Assembly (NCBI RefSeq): GCF_036173125.1
Contig: NZ_CP108054.1
Span: 5,857,001-5,921,000, forward strand
From: Streptomyces sp. NBC_00286
GTDB lineage: Bacteria; Actinomycetota; Actinomycetes; Streptomycetales; Streptomycetaceae
Reading direction: 5' to 3'
Length of the DNA stretch: 64,000 nt
Part shown: one piece after another, positions 41,929-52,500 of the stretch
How positions within the stretch are numbered: the stretch's first letter is position 1
Layout: each line of letters begins with the position of its first letter
Made by a program: the position numbers and the translations under genes
Notes under the pieces: generated by a model
What the model saw: the letters and a program-made list of their open reading frames with translations, nothing else
Told to the model about the DNA's origin: nothing
The model's database searches: none

Positions 41929-41950
41929 CTTACTCCAAAGTAAGATTACT
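41929..41950. promoter_or_regulatory. Three alternating TTACT/AGTAA half-sites: putative TetR operator
   Basis: CTTACT (41929-41934), a CCAA spacer and AGTAAG (41939-41944) form a perfect inverted repeat. AGTAA, a GA spacer and TTACT (41946-41950) form a second, overlapping one. It lies in the 360-bp divergent gap between the MaoC-like gene (leftward) and the acyl-CoA ligase (rightward). The left part of the gap holds 12-bp repeats of GACCTGCTCGCG (41866-41925). The rest shows no gene. Confidence 0.72.
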
Positions 41951-42166
41951 CAGAAGTCAGAAAGTGGTCGAGACGCACCCGGCGCCTGTGAATGTGTGTG
42001 GAGGGTGGCGTCGTCGCTGGTGAAGACGGTTCGCTCACGGCACTCGCGTACGTCGTAATGCGTATGTTGATGGACCCACTCCCACTGAACACCGGGTAGA
42101 TCAGCCCCGTAGCACCCATGGGGCCTTGCGGGGGGACCGCCGGGCATGACGAAGAGGAGCCGCCCC

Positions 42167-44068
42167 ATGTCCGCCAGAAAGTCCTCCACCCCTGCACCAG
42201 CCCTCGTCGAGCCGGATCTCAAGCGGCTGGACGGCGTCGTACGGGAGGCGTCGGTGCCGCCGCTCGTCGCGCCGATCACGCACGGCTCGCTCGCGGACAT
42301 CCCGTTCGACAACGCGAGCGACGCGCCCGCCCAGGTCGTACTGAGCCGGAAGGGGCCGGACGGCGACTGGTTGGACGTGACGGCGAACGCGTTCGCTGAC
42401 GAAGTGCTGGCGCTGGCCAAGGGGTTGATCGGCGAGGGGCTGATGCCGGGCGACCGGATCGCCATCATGGCGCGTACGACGTACGAGTGGACGCTGCTGG
42501 ACTTCGCGGCCTGGGCCGCCGGCCTGGTGACCGTGCCGATCTACCCGACCTCCTCCCTCTTCCAGACCCGCTGGATCCTCCAGGACTCCGGGGCCGTCGC
42601 GCTCGCCGTCGAGAGCGCCGCGCAGGCCGCCGCGCTGGGCCCGGAGATGGAGAGGCTCCCGGATCTGCGGCATGTGTGGGTCTTCGAGAAGGGCCACGTG
42701 GAGCGGCTCGCCGAGTCGGGCAGGAACGTGCCGGACGCGGAAGTCGCCGTACGCCGTGGGATGTTGGGGCCGGGCACCCTCGCCACGATCATCTACACCT
42801 CGGGTACGACCGGCCGCCCCAAGGGATGCGCACTGTCCCACGGCAACTTCTTCGCCGAGGTCGACAACGCCATCGAACTCCTCTACCCCGCCTTCAGATC
42901 CCTCACCGACGAACCGGCGGCCACCCTCCTCTTCCTCCCCCTCTCCCACGTCTTCGGCCGCATGATCGCGATCGGCTGCCTGCGCGCCCGCGTCCGCCTG
43001 GGCCACGCCCCGAGCATCGGTTCGGAGGAACTGCTCGCGGACCTGGCCTCGTTCAAGCCGACGTTCCTGGTGGCCATCCCGTACGTCTTGGAGAAGGTCT
43101 TCAACACGGGCCGCGCGACCGCCGAACGCATGGGCCGCGCCTCGTCCTTCGACCGCGCGACGCGCGTCGCGCGCGCGTACGGCGAGGCGGTCGAGGCCGA
43201 GCAGCACGGCCTGGGCCCCGGCCCGAGCCGCTCCCTGCGCGCGGCCCGCTCCCTCTACGACCCCCTCGTCTACCGCCGCATCCGGGCCGCCCTGGGCGGC
43301 CGCGTCCGCTACGCCATCTGCGGCGGCTCCCCGCTCAGCCGCGAGATGGCGGCGTTCTTCGCCGGCGCGGGCATAGAGATCTTCGAGGGTTACGGCCTCA
43401 CCGAGTCGACGGCGGCGGCCACGGTCACCCCGCCGCTCAAGCCCCGCCTCGGCACGGTGGGCTGGCCGCTGCCCGGCACCCGGGTCCGTATCGCCGCGGA
43501 CGGCGAGATCCTGCTGAACGGCAACCATGTCTTCCGCGGCTACTGGGACCCGCATGCGGGCGGAGTCGTCCCCGCCGCCCCCGACGGCTGGTTCGCGACG
43601 GGCGACATCGGCACCCTGGACGACGAGGGCTACCTCACGATCACCGGCCGCAAGAAGGAAATCCTGATCACGGCCGGCGGCAAGAGCGTGGCCCCGGCCC
43701 CCCTGGAGGACTGGCTCCGCTCCCACCCTCTGATCGCCCACGTCATGGTCGTAGGCGACGGCCGCCCGTACGTCAGCGCCCTGATCACACTCGACCCCGA
43801 AGGCATCACCCACTGGCGCCAGATGAACCACAAACACGCGGTGCCCAACGAACTCCTGGTAGACGACGAGGAACTGAACACCATCCTCGAACGAGCCATC
43901 CACGAGGCCAACAAGCTGGTCTCCCGCCCGGAGTCGATCCGCCGCTTCACGATCCTGCCGGGGAGGTTCAGCGAGGAGGCCGGGCACCTGACGCCGACGA
44001 TGAAGCTACGGCGGGATGCGATCGCACGGGACTTCGCGGCGGAGATCGAGGGGTTGTACGAGAGGTAG
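42167..44068 (+). CDS. Long-chain fatty acid CoA ligase (AMP-forming)
   Basis: A 633-residue adenylate-forming enzyme that activates fatty acids with ATP and CoA. The ATP-binding P-loop TIIYTSGTTGRPKGC, the core IEIFEGYGLTESTAAATV and the GWFATGDIGTLDDEGYLTITGRKKE hinge are all present, with the AMP-binding C-terminal lysine region later. ATG at 42167 is preferred to 42146 because GAGGAG is spaced seven bases before it. It is divergent from the MaoC-like gene across the TTACT operator, and a palindromic repeat follows its stop. The chain length of the substrate is not resolved. Confidence 0.92.
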   Translation: MSARKSSTPAPALVEPDLKRLDGVVREASVPPLVAPITHGSLADIPFDNASDAPAQVVLSRKGPDGDWLDVTANAFADEVLALAKGLIGEGLMPGDRIAIMARTTYEWTLLDFAAWAAGLVTVPIYPTSSLFQTRWILQDSGAVALAVESAAQAAALGPEMERLPDLRHVWVFEKGHVERLAESGRNVPDAEVAVRRGMLGPGTLATIIYTSGTTGRPKGCALSHGNFFAEVDNAIELLYPAFRSLTDEPAATLLFLPLSHVFGRMIAIGCLRARVRLGHAPSIGSEELLADLASFKPTFLVAIPYVLEKVFNTGRATAERMGRASSFDRATRVARAYGEAVEAEQHGLGPGPSRSLRAARSLYDPLVYRRIRAALGGRVRYAICGGSPLSREMAAFFAGAGIEIFEGYGLTESTAAATVTPPLKPRLGTVGWPLPGTRVRIAADGEILLNGNHVFRGYWDPHAGGVVPAAPDGWFATGDIGTLDDEGYLTITGRKKEILITAGGKSVAPAPLEDWLRSHPLIAHVMVVGDGRPYVSALITLDPEGITHWRQMNHKHAVPNELLVDDEELNTILERAIHEANKLVSRPESIRRFTILPGRFSEEAGHLTPTMKLRRDAIARDFAAEIEGLYER

Positions 44069-44074
44069 GGGCGA

Positions 44075-44111
44075 GCCCCGTAAGGGGCGCGGGGAACTGC
44101 GCGACCAGCCA
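44075..44111. repeat. Palindromic repeat, copy C (short variant)
   Basis: GCCCC-GTAA-GGGGC followed by GCGGGGAACTGCGCGACCAGCC begins seven bases after the acyl-CoA ligase stop. It shares the core of copies A and B and can act as a terminator. Confidence 0.75.
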
Positions 44112-44154
44112 CGACGCACCCGCACGCGCCAACGAACCCCAAAACCCACCCCAC

Positions 44155-45416
44155 TAGTAGATTGTCGCGGCTTAATTTCGCTGTGTGGTTGGGTAGAGGT
44201 GGCGTAGTTTCACGCGTGCGTCGTCGGTGGTGAACTGCCAGTCGACTTGGCGCTGGTTGCTGTTGGTCTGTTGCTGCCAGGCAGCAAGTTCGGCGTTGAG
44301 TACGGCGAGGTCGTCGAGGCGGCGGTCCAGGCACTGGCGGGTGAGCGCGGAGAGCTCGATCTCGGCGATGTTGAGCCAGGACCCGTGTTTGGGGGTGTGG
44401 TGGATCTCCAGGCGCTGGGTCAGCGCGAAGGCCTTTGCCGGGTCGAACGCCTCGTAGAGCGAGGCGGTGGTGTGGGTGTTGAGGTTGTCCATCACCAGCA
44501 CGACCGTGGCGGCGTCGGGGTAGTCCACGGTCAGCAGGTGCTCGACCTGGTGCGCCCAGTCGACCCTGGTCCGGCGGGGCTGCGCGTCCACGCGTCGCCA
44601 TCCGCGCAGCGGCTCGACCCAGCAGAAGATCGAGCAGGTCCCCGAGCGGACGTACTCGTTGTCCTCGCGGCGGTCACGGCCCGGCCGCGCGGGAAGCGGA
44701 TCACGGACGTGGCCGAGCAACTGGTACGGTTTCTCGTCCATGCACACCACCGGGCGCGTCGGGTCGAAGGGCCGGTGGTAGACCGCCAGGACATCCTCCA
44801 TCGCCGCGGCGAAGGCCGCATTCGCAGCGGGCGGGATGGTCCAGCACTTCTTCACGTGAGGGCGCAGTTCCGTTTTTTTAAGACCCGCCCGATCGTGGAG
44901 TGGTCCAGATCCGGGATGTCCTCGGCCAGCGCGACGTGCTTCTCCAGCAGGCGCAGCGACCAGCGGGCGTGTCCTTTGGGCGGCTTCGAGCAGGCCAGCG
45001 CAATCAGCCTTGCCTCGACCTCGCCGGTCACCGGGGAGGGCACCGGCGGCAGTGCGCGTTCCTTCCGGCCGACCGTGGCCCACACATCGCCGCCGGTCTC
45101 CGCGTACCGCTTCGAGATCAGGCGGACCGAATCGCACGAGACCCCGACCCGCTCCGCGATCACCGCCCGCGGAGCGACCTCGCCGGCCGAGGTGTCCAAC
45201 GCGAGCAGCACCCGCGCCCGCCTGATCATCGACGCGCTGCGGACCCCCGTCGTCGTCACACGCTCCAACGCCCGACGGTCTTCGGCACTCAAGACAACCG
45301 GATACTTCTTCTGCGAGGACACGGCACCCCTGCCCGGCCGAACGGAAGCATCAAGCGAAGCCTGCCCGACCCCAACTCCACCAACCAGAACGACACTTAG
45401 TCGCGACAGTCTACTA
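44155..45416 (-). mobile_element. Complete IS630-type insertion sequence
   Basis: The element is bounded by inverted repeats: CTAGTAGATTGTCGCGGC at the left end and, read inward from the right, CTAGTAGACTGTCGCGAC. Both ends carry the TA dinucleotide (44155-44156 and 45415-45416) expected for IS630/Tc1-type TA duplication. It encodes one transposase made by a -1 frameshift. It sits between the acyl-CoA ligase gene and the cold-shock gene and disrupts neither. The ends are nearly identical, so it looks recent. Confidence 0.88.
44172..45322 (-). CDS. IS630 transposase made by -1 frameshift
   Basis: The upstream frame (45322 to 44852) carries the winged-helix DNA-binding part: [39 protein letters not shown], then [15 protein letters not shown]. 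The downstream frame ends at 44172 and carries the DDE nuclease: [26 protein letters not shown] and [13 protein letters not shown], giving the expected D-D-E triad. The two overlap at seven adenines (plus-strand T7, 44873-44879) in the sense TTA AAA AAA CGG; a step of -1 there joins them in frame. The codon before the run is TTA (44879-44881), a rare bldA-decoded codon in Streptomyces. GTG at 45322 is the likely start. Confidence 0.88.
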
Positions 45417-45439
45417 GGCGCCCGCCGGAGGCAAAGGCA

Positions 45440-45471
45440 GGAGCCCCGCCACCAAATGGTGAAGGGGCTCC
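45440..45471 (-). terminator. Hairpin terminator of the cold-shock gene
   Basis: GGAGCCCC (45440-45447) pairs perfectly with GGGGCTCC (45464-45471), with an internal CACC/GGTG extension and a short loop. It lies 55 bp beyond the cold-shock stop codon in the leftward direction. Confidence 0.8.
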
Positions 45472-45525
45472 TTAGGTACTGCACTCGTTCCGGAGCTCAG
45501 AGCGTCCGCTCTAGAGGCCGAAGGA

Positions 45526-45729
45526 TCAGACGGGTGTGACGTTCTCCGCCTGCGGGCCCTTCGGACCCTGGGTCACGTCGAAGGTAACCGCCTGGTTCTC
45601 TTCGAGGGAGCGGAAGCCGCTCGCGTTGATTGCGGAGTAGTGGACGAAGACGTCGGGGCCTCCGCCTTCTTGGGCGATGAAGCCAAAGCCCTTTTCGGCG
45701 TTGAACCACTTCACGGTTCCGGTAGCCAT
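45526..45729 (-). CDS. Cold-shock protein (CspA family)
   Basis: A 67-residue single OB-fold nucleic-acid chaperone. The RNA-binding motifs [12 protein letters not shown] (RNP1) and DVFVHYSAI (RNP2) are intact. ATG at 45729 has AAGGAGGG seven bases upstream. It corresponds to the Scof-type cold-shock proteins of Streptomyces (recalled). A stable hairpin in its upstream region and a strong terminator downstream suggest individual transcription. It lies just beyond the IS630 element. Confidence 0.95.
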   Translation of the reverse strand: MATGTVKWFNAEKGFGFIAQEGGGPDVFVHYSAINASGFRSLEENQAVTFDVTQGPKGPQAENVTPV

Positions 45730-45810
45730 AAGCCCTCCTTGGGCCCAAAGGGTTGCCCTGCTCCAGAACCAGCGATTGTGTAAACAACTGCATTCGTCTG
45801 AAAACGACGA

Positions 45811-45868
45811 GAGCCCGCGGTCACATGCGCTCCGCAGGCTCTGTACTGCAAGGGAAACCAAACTGCAA
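45811..45868 (-). promoter_or_regulatory. Candidate csp promoter and hairpin in the divergent region
   Basis: In the leftward sense, TTGCAG (45863-45868) and TACAGA (45840-45845) have ideal 17-bp spacing. A 10-bp stem, GAGCCTGCGG/CCGCGGGCTC, at 45811-45841 overlaps the predicted start. Because of that overlap, either the hairpin or the promoter is probably not what it seems. The rest of the 355-bp gap to mqnA holds a TTGACA (45991-45996) within a TGTCA/TGACA inverted repeat and no gene. Confidence 0.45.
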
Positions 45869-46074
45869 CTTGCGGCCGAGCCTAGCACGCAGGCAGTGGA
45901 AAGCAATAGAGGTCAAGATCACGTCACCCAAAGGTTTGAGCAGCTCGCCCGAGGGGTTGACGTAGGGATGGCGACCAGGTGTCACAGGGGTTGACACGAA
46001 AGGCCGGGCGGGTTTCCGGAATGGCTCCCACCACTCCGGGACCCGAAGCCTGCACCGTACCCCAAAGGGTCTAG

Positions 46075-46932
<858 letters not shown>

Positions 46933-47012
46933 GCCGTAAGCAGCGCCTACCCTGCTGGTTGTCCCTACCCTTGCCGGTGGGGAGTGGAGCGCGTCCGGGG
47001 GAGGCACACGCC

Positions 47013-48821
47013 ATGCAACCGCTCGATGTCGGCGAACCCACCACGGTCGGGCCCTACCGGCTGCTCGGCCGCCTCGGCTCGGGCGGGATGGGCCGGGTCT
47101 ATCTGGGCCGCAGCGCGGGCGGCCGCACCGTAGCGGTCAAGATCGTGCACCCGCACTTCGCGCTCGACGAGGAGTTCCGCGCCCGCTTCCGCCGCGAGGT
47201 CGACGCGGCGAGGCGGGTGGGCGGCGCGTACACGGCACCGGTCCTGGACGCCGACCCCGACGCCGCGATCCCATGGGTGGCGACCGCGTACGCCGCAGGC
47301 CCTTCGCTCGCCGCGGCCGTCGCCGACGCCGGTCCACTGCCGGACCATTCCGTACGGGTCCTGGGTGCGGGCCTGGCCGAGGCGCTGGCGGCAGTGCACG
47401 GCCTGGGCCTCGTACATCGCGACGTCAAGCCCTCGAACGTACTCCTGACGCTGGACGGGCCGTTGCTCATCGACTTCGGCATCGCACGAGCGACGGACGG
47501 CACGGCGTCGCTGACGTCCACGGGGGTGTCTGTGGGCTCGCCCGGTTACATGTCGCCCGAGCAGATCCTCGGCAAGGGGGCCACGGGGGCGGCGGATGTC
47601 TTCTCGTTGGGGGCGGTGTTGGCGTACGCGGCCACGGGTTCGCCTCCGTTCCCCGGGGACTCGTCGGCTGCGCTGCTTTACAAGGTGGTGCACGAGGAGC
47701 CTGAACTCGGACCGGTGGACGGGGAGTTGCGGGAAGTAGTCGCGGCCTGTCTGTCCAAGGACCCGGGCGGGCGTCCGTCTCCGGGGGAGCTCGCCGCGCG
47801 GCTGGCGCCGGAGGGGGCGGCGCGGGCGGTGGCGGCGGGGTGGCTGCCGGGGCCGTTGGTGGAACAGGTGAGCCGAAGTGCGGTGCAGGTGCTGAACCTT
47901 GAGGCTACGGGGGCGGAGCCTTCGGGAGTGGTGGGGTTCAGCAGTCCTTCAGTGGGGGCGGATGCTGCTTCGCCGGTGAAGGAGGAGGGGGCGGGCAACG
48001 GGTCTGCTCCGGCGACTCCGGCTGCTCCGGCGGCTCCGGCTGGGGTGTTCGGGCCGCCGGATCCGTCGTACGGGATGGGGGACGGGGTAGGGCGGGCGGC
48101 CCAGGTGGCGGACGTACCGACGTACGTCCCGGAACCCCGCGAGGGCGAGAGCCCAGGATCGGGATCGGTATCGGGACCTGGCCCGGGATCCGGACTGGAA
48201 CCGCGCCCTGGTGGCCCCTCCGCTCCCGGAAGGCTGACCGTCTCCGTGGCCGCGACCTCCGCGCCGGGGGCGGGCGGTCGCGGGCGCAAGCTGAGTTGCA
48301 CGGTGGCGCTGGCGGTCGCGGGAGCGCTGGCGGCGGTGACGTTCGGCTCGGTGTTCGTCTTCGACCTGCTGCCGGGCGGAGCCTCGGACGGCGACGGTGG
48401 GCCCGCGGCCGACGACACGGCGGCGAGACCGAGCGCGTCCGCGCCCACGTCCGCACCGGCCACCGGAGCGGCCGTCCCCAAGCGCTACCTCGGCACCTGG
48501 GAGGGCGACGGCGTAGCCCTCAACGGCACCCTCCCCATGGGCAAGTTCCGCGTCACGGTCCGCCAGGCCGGCGTGGGCGAACAGTTCGCCACGTTCCGCC
48601 AGACCGACCTGATCGGCGGCCACTGCGACACCGTACTCATCCTCAAGAAGGCCACTCCCCAGCAGATCACCGCCACGAGCGTCGCCAAGAAGTCCAAGGA
48701 CGCGGTGTGCGTGATGGGCCGCCACGAGGTCCGCCTGATCCCGGTCGACGACGACCTGAGGTACGAGACGGACAACGAGGAGGCGGGGGATCCGGTGGCC
48801 CGGATGAACAAGGTCAAGTAG
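47013..48821 (+). CDS. Transmembrane serine/threonine protein kinase
   Basis: A 602-residue PknB-type kinase. The kinase domain is about 1-270: glycine loop GSGGMGRVYLG (22-32), Lys43, catalytic HRD with Asp137, DFG Asp154 and activation-loop SVGSPGYMSPEQ. A proline/glycine/serine-rich linker (about 300-425) is followed by one transmembrane helix at 428-453 and an extracellular domain of about 150 residues (KRYLGTWEGDGVALNGTLPMGKFRVTVRQAG, two cysteines). There are no PASTA repeats, so the sensor domain is of another type. ATG at 47013 has GGGGGAGG upstream. It precedes a T7SS-type ATPase locus and ends overlapping the next, convergent gene by eight bases. Confidence 0.93.
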   Translation: MQPLDVGEPTTVGPYRLLGRLGSGGMGRVYLGRSAGGRTVAVKIVHPHFALDEEFRARFRREVDAARRVGGAYTAPVLDADPDAAIPWVATAYAAGPSLAAAVADAGPLPDHSVRVLGAGLAEALAAVHGLGLVHRDVKPSNVLLTLDGPLLIDFGIARATDGTASLTSTGVSVGSPGYMSPEQILGKGATGAADVFSLGAVLAYAATGSPPFPGDSSAALLYKVVHEEPELGPVDGELREVVAACLSKDPGGRPSPGELAARLAPEGAARAVAAGWLPGPLVEQVSRSAVQVLNLEATGAEPSGVVGFSSPSVGADAASPVKEEGAGNGSAPATPAAPAAPAGVFGPPDPSYGMGDGVGRAAQVADVPTYVPEPREGESPGSGSVSGPGPGSGLEPRPGGPSAPGRLTVSVAATSAPGAGGRGRKLSCTVALAVAGALAAVTFGSVFVFDLLPGGASDGDGGPAADDTAARPSASAPTSAPATGAAVPKRYLGTWEGDGVALNGTLPMGKFRVTVRQAGVGEQFATFRQTDLIGGHCDTVLILKKATPQQITATSVAKKSKDAVCVMGRHEVRLIPVDDDLRYETDNEEAGDPVARMNKVK

Positions 48822-49440
48822 CCGAAGACTCCGCCGGATCGGGCGTCGTACGCGTGCGGGCGGCCTGGAGTTTGACCAGTCCGGCGCCCATCGCCACCGC
48901 CGCGAGCAGGGTCGCGGCCAGACCGACGGCCCACACGTACGGGTACTGCTCGTGGACCCAGCAGGGTCCGCCCTCGCCGTAGCAGGACCCGTCCCAGTCG
49001 CGGCGGCGCTTGGGGCGCCACATTGCGAAGATCACGATCAGGAACAGCGTGGACGTGGCCAGCCCGGGGAGCGAGGCCGCGGCCCACGCGAGCGAACGGG
49101 CCTTGCTCTTCTTCCACCTCATACGCGTCAGCGGTGCGATCATCGCGGCCAACGCCAGGGGCACCAGGGCACCCACGGCGCCGGCGAAGCCGTAACCGCC
49201 GCCGGGCCAGCTGGGCGCGAGGTCGCCCCAGATCGTGGGGCCCCAAGCCTTGATCGAGATCGCGAAAGCGATGAGTCCCCCGACGAAGGTGAGGACGCAC
49301 AGCCAGGCGACAACCACCTCCCGCCTCGACATCCGCTCCTTCTCCGGCTTCGCCGACGAGGCCGCCCGCTGCCGCGAATGCTCGTAGCGCAACGCGGCTC
49401 CTGCCGCCCGCCGCCGCTTTGGCTTGGCTGATCCGCTCAC
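48814..49440 (-). CDS. Integral membrane protein of unknown function, 208 residues
   Basis: After a basic start (SGSAKPKRRRAAGAALRYEHSRQ) there are four helices: VVVAWLCVLTFVGGLIAFAIS, AGAVGALVPLALAAMIAPLT, WAAASLPGLATSTLFLIVIFAM and VWAVGLAATLLAAVAMGAGLVKL. The loop between the last two has a C-x-GEGGPC pair that could form a disulfide. Its 3' end overlaps the kinase gene convergently by eight bases. No known domain was recognised; proximity to the kinase and EccC-like genes is the only hint. Confidence 0.72.
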   Translation of the reverse strand: MSGSAKPKRRRAAGAALRYEHSRQRAASSAKPEKERMSRREVVVAWLCVLTFVGGLIAFAISIKAWGPTIWGDLAPSWPGGGYGFAGAVGALVPLALAAMIAPLTRMRWKKSKARSLAWAAASLPGLATSTLFLIVIFAMWRPKRRRDWDGSCYGEGGPCWVHEQYPYVWAVGLAATLLAAVAMGAGLVKLQAARTRTTPDPAESSAT

Positions 49441-49503
49441 AGTCCCTCTGCTGTTCTGCTGACCTGTCTCTGTCCATCCGCACCCGATCGCGGGACCGGT
49501 GTG

Positions 49504-52500
49504 TCAGCCCGGGATGACGACCGTCCGCAGTTCCCCGTCGCCGAGATGCAGCAGACCCTTGCCCGGGGCGATCTGGCCGCCGACCATGCTGCGCGACATC
49601 CGTAGGCCGATGAGGTCGCCGCTCGACGATTCCTGGGGGGAGAGCAGGAGGCCGCGGCGGCTCTTCTTCGCATCGACCTGCCAGCCGGAGAAGCCGCTGC
49701 AGACGTCCTCCTCGTCACCCGCGATGACAAGCGCCAGCCCTCGTTCGGCGCCGCGCTGGATGATCCTCTTCATCTGAGGCCCGGCGTCGCAGTCCTCGAG
49801 GATCTCGCCGTCGTCGATAAGGACGGCGATCGGTTCCTCCAGGGACGCCGACTCGATGATCTCCTCGAAGTCGTCCTCGTCGATGTCGTCGCCGGTGTAC
49901 ACCTTCAACACGCCTTCAGTGCCATCCAGTTGGCGCAGCGGTGACTGGCGTGGAGCGGCAATGACGAGACGTACTCCCTGTGCGAGATACGACTGCGCGA
50001 GGTTCATCAACGCCGTCGAGCGGCCCGACTTGGCGGGACCCGCGATGACGAACGCCGGCACACCCTGGGCGAGATCCGGGCCGAATCCGACGATCTCGTC
50101 ACCTCCGATGCCCACCATTGCCCACAGCTTGGAACGCGAAGCTTCGGGGTCGCGGAGCTCCCAGGCGTCGCCGAAGGAGATCCGGCTCGGCAGGCTGTCG
50201 ACACGGAACGGGCGCCTGGCGCGCGGTACTCCAGTGTCCCGCTCCGCCGCTGCCTCGCCGATCGCCGTGAGGGCCGCGGCCTGACCCTGACCGGTGGTGT
50301 CCTCGGAGAGCAGAGCGAACTGTGTCTCCGTGCCGGACTCGTTCTTGAAACCGCGGCCCGGAGGAATCTCCTCCGGCACCTTGCGCGTCGGGATGCCGAG
50401 CGTCGAGAAGTCGCTGCGATCCGCCAGCCGCAGCCCGTACTTGTCCTCGGTCAGGGTCGCGATACGGCCGACCAGCAGCGTGCGGTCGCCCGTCAGCACC
50501 AGGTGGATGCCGACACTCGCACCCTCGCGCATCATCGTGGTGAGCTCGTCCGTGAGCGAGCCGTGGTCGATCTCGCCGAGTGTGGGAACCCAGCCCTCCC
50601 AGCGGTCCAGCAGGATGACGATGTGCGGCAGCCGTTCATCCTCGGCGGCTGCGGCCCGCTGTTCCCCGATGTCCGCGAAGCCGCTCTCGGCCAACAGGTC
50701 CTGGCGTCGGGAGAGTTCGCCCTTGAGGCGGTTGACGAGCCTGACCACACGCTCGGTCTGGTTACGCCCGACGACCGCGCCGCAGAGCGGCAGGCGGGTC
50801 AGTGCGTTGAGCGCGCCGTTGCCGCAGTCGATGCCGTAGAGGTGGACGTCGGCACACGAGTGCGTACGGGCCAGGGAGCCCGCGATGGTGCGCAGGATCT
50901 GGGAGCGGCCACTGCGCGGCGCTCCACCGATCATCAGATGCCCGAAGGTCGAGAAGTCCACGGCGACCGGGCGGCGTGCTTGGGCGGCCGGCAAGTCCTC
51001 GACGCCGTACGGCGCAGGAGGCAGTGCGCCCGGGGTTTCCGCCGCCTGTGGCGTCGGGATCTCGTCGAGAAGCAGCGTCTCGGAGAGCGCGGGCAGCCAG
51101 GGGCTGTGCTGGGCCGGAATCCCCATGGCCTGGTTGGCTTCGCGTACCGCGTCGACCAGGACCTTCAGATCGGTGATCTCTTCCTCTTCCCGCGCCTCGG
51201 CCTTCGGCTTCACCAGCGCGGTACGTCCCAGGTCCTCCCAGGTCAGTGCGCCCGCCCAGGGGGCAAGGACCTGCGGGTCTGCGGCTCCGGGGCGGCGCCC
51301 ACCTACGCGTCCCGACTGGAAGGGGACGAGCGAGGCATGCCCGAGACGCACGTAGGCACGACCCGGGGTGCTCTTCGAGATGTGCCCGGCTTCTGGGGAG
51401 TCGATGACGTCGGTGGACTCGCCGCCGTCCGTCACACGCAGTGCGATACGCAGGTTCGTGTTGGCGCGGATCTCGGGAGAGACCACGCCGCTGGGCCGCT
51501 GCGTGGCCAGGAGCAGGTGGATGCCGAGCGAACGGCCTCGCTGGGCGATGTTGACGAGACCTGTCACGAAATCGGGCAGGTCGCGCACCATCGATGCGAA
51601 CTCGTCGATGACGATGAGGAGTCGGGGCACGGGAGGGTGCGAGGGATCGCGGCGTACGAGGTCCTGGTAGTCCTCGATGTCCTTGGCATCGGCCGCGGCG
51701 AGAATGTGTTCACGCCGCTTCAGCTCGGCGCCGAGCGATTCCAGGGCCCGCTCGACGAGGTGTGCGTCGAGGTCGGTGACCATACCGACCGTGTGCGGCA
51801 GCTTCACGCAGTCCTTGAACGCCGAGCCACCCTTGTAGTCGACGAGCACGAACGTCATGTTCTCCGGGGTGTTGGCCACCGCGAGCGCGGCCACGATGGT
51901 CTGCAGCAGCTCCGACTTACCGGAACCGGTCGTACCCGCGATCAGACCGTGCGGCCCGTCCTTGCGCATATCGATGCCGAACGGCCCGTCGTACGATTCG
52001 CCGATGACCGCCAGCGTCGACTGGCCGCCCATACGCCAGCGCGCGGTGATGGCGTCGCTCGTGGGCGGCTCCAACTGCACTACGTCGAGCAGGCGGCTGG
52101 AGGCGGGAAGCGCGGAGTCCTCTGTCTCGCCGCTGATGTCGCGCAGCGGTGACAGAGAGCGGGCGAGGCGGAGGCACCAGGCGGTGGAGACGAAGTCGGG
52201 GCGTACCTGGGCGACCCGTTCGGTCCCCGCCTCCTCGACCCGCAGCCGCAGCTTGTCGGTTCCGTCGCGCCCGGCGGGCTGGTTCCCGGCCGTGTGCCAG
52301 GCCTGCATGGAAGGGAAATTGCCGGCCGCCGGCCGAGGGATGCCGCCTTGGGGCTGCTGATTCGCGTCTGCTGCCTGGCTGTTCGCCTCGCCGGGCTCCT
52401 GTGGCTTCGGCTCGGCGATGACTATGGCCTGGCACTCGCCGGGCAGGAACCGCTCCTCGGCGTCGAGACACAGCGCGTACATCGACACGCTCGGCCCCTC

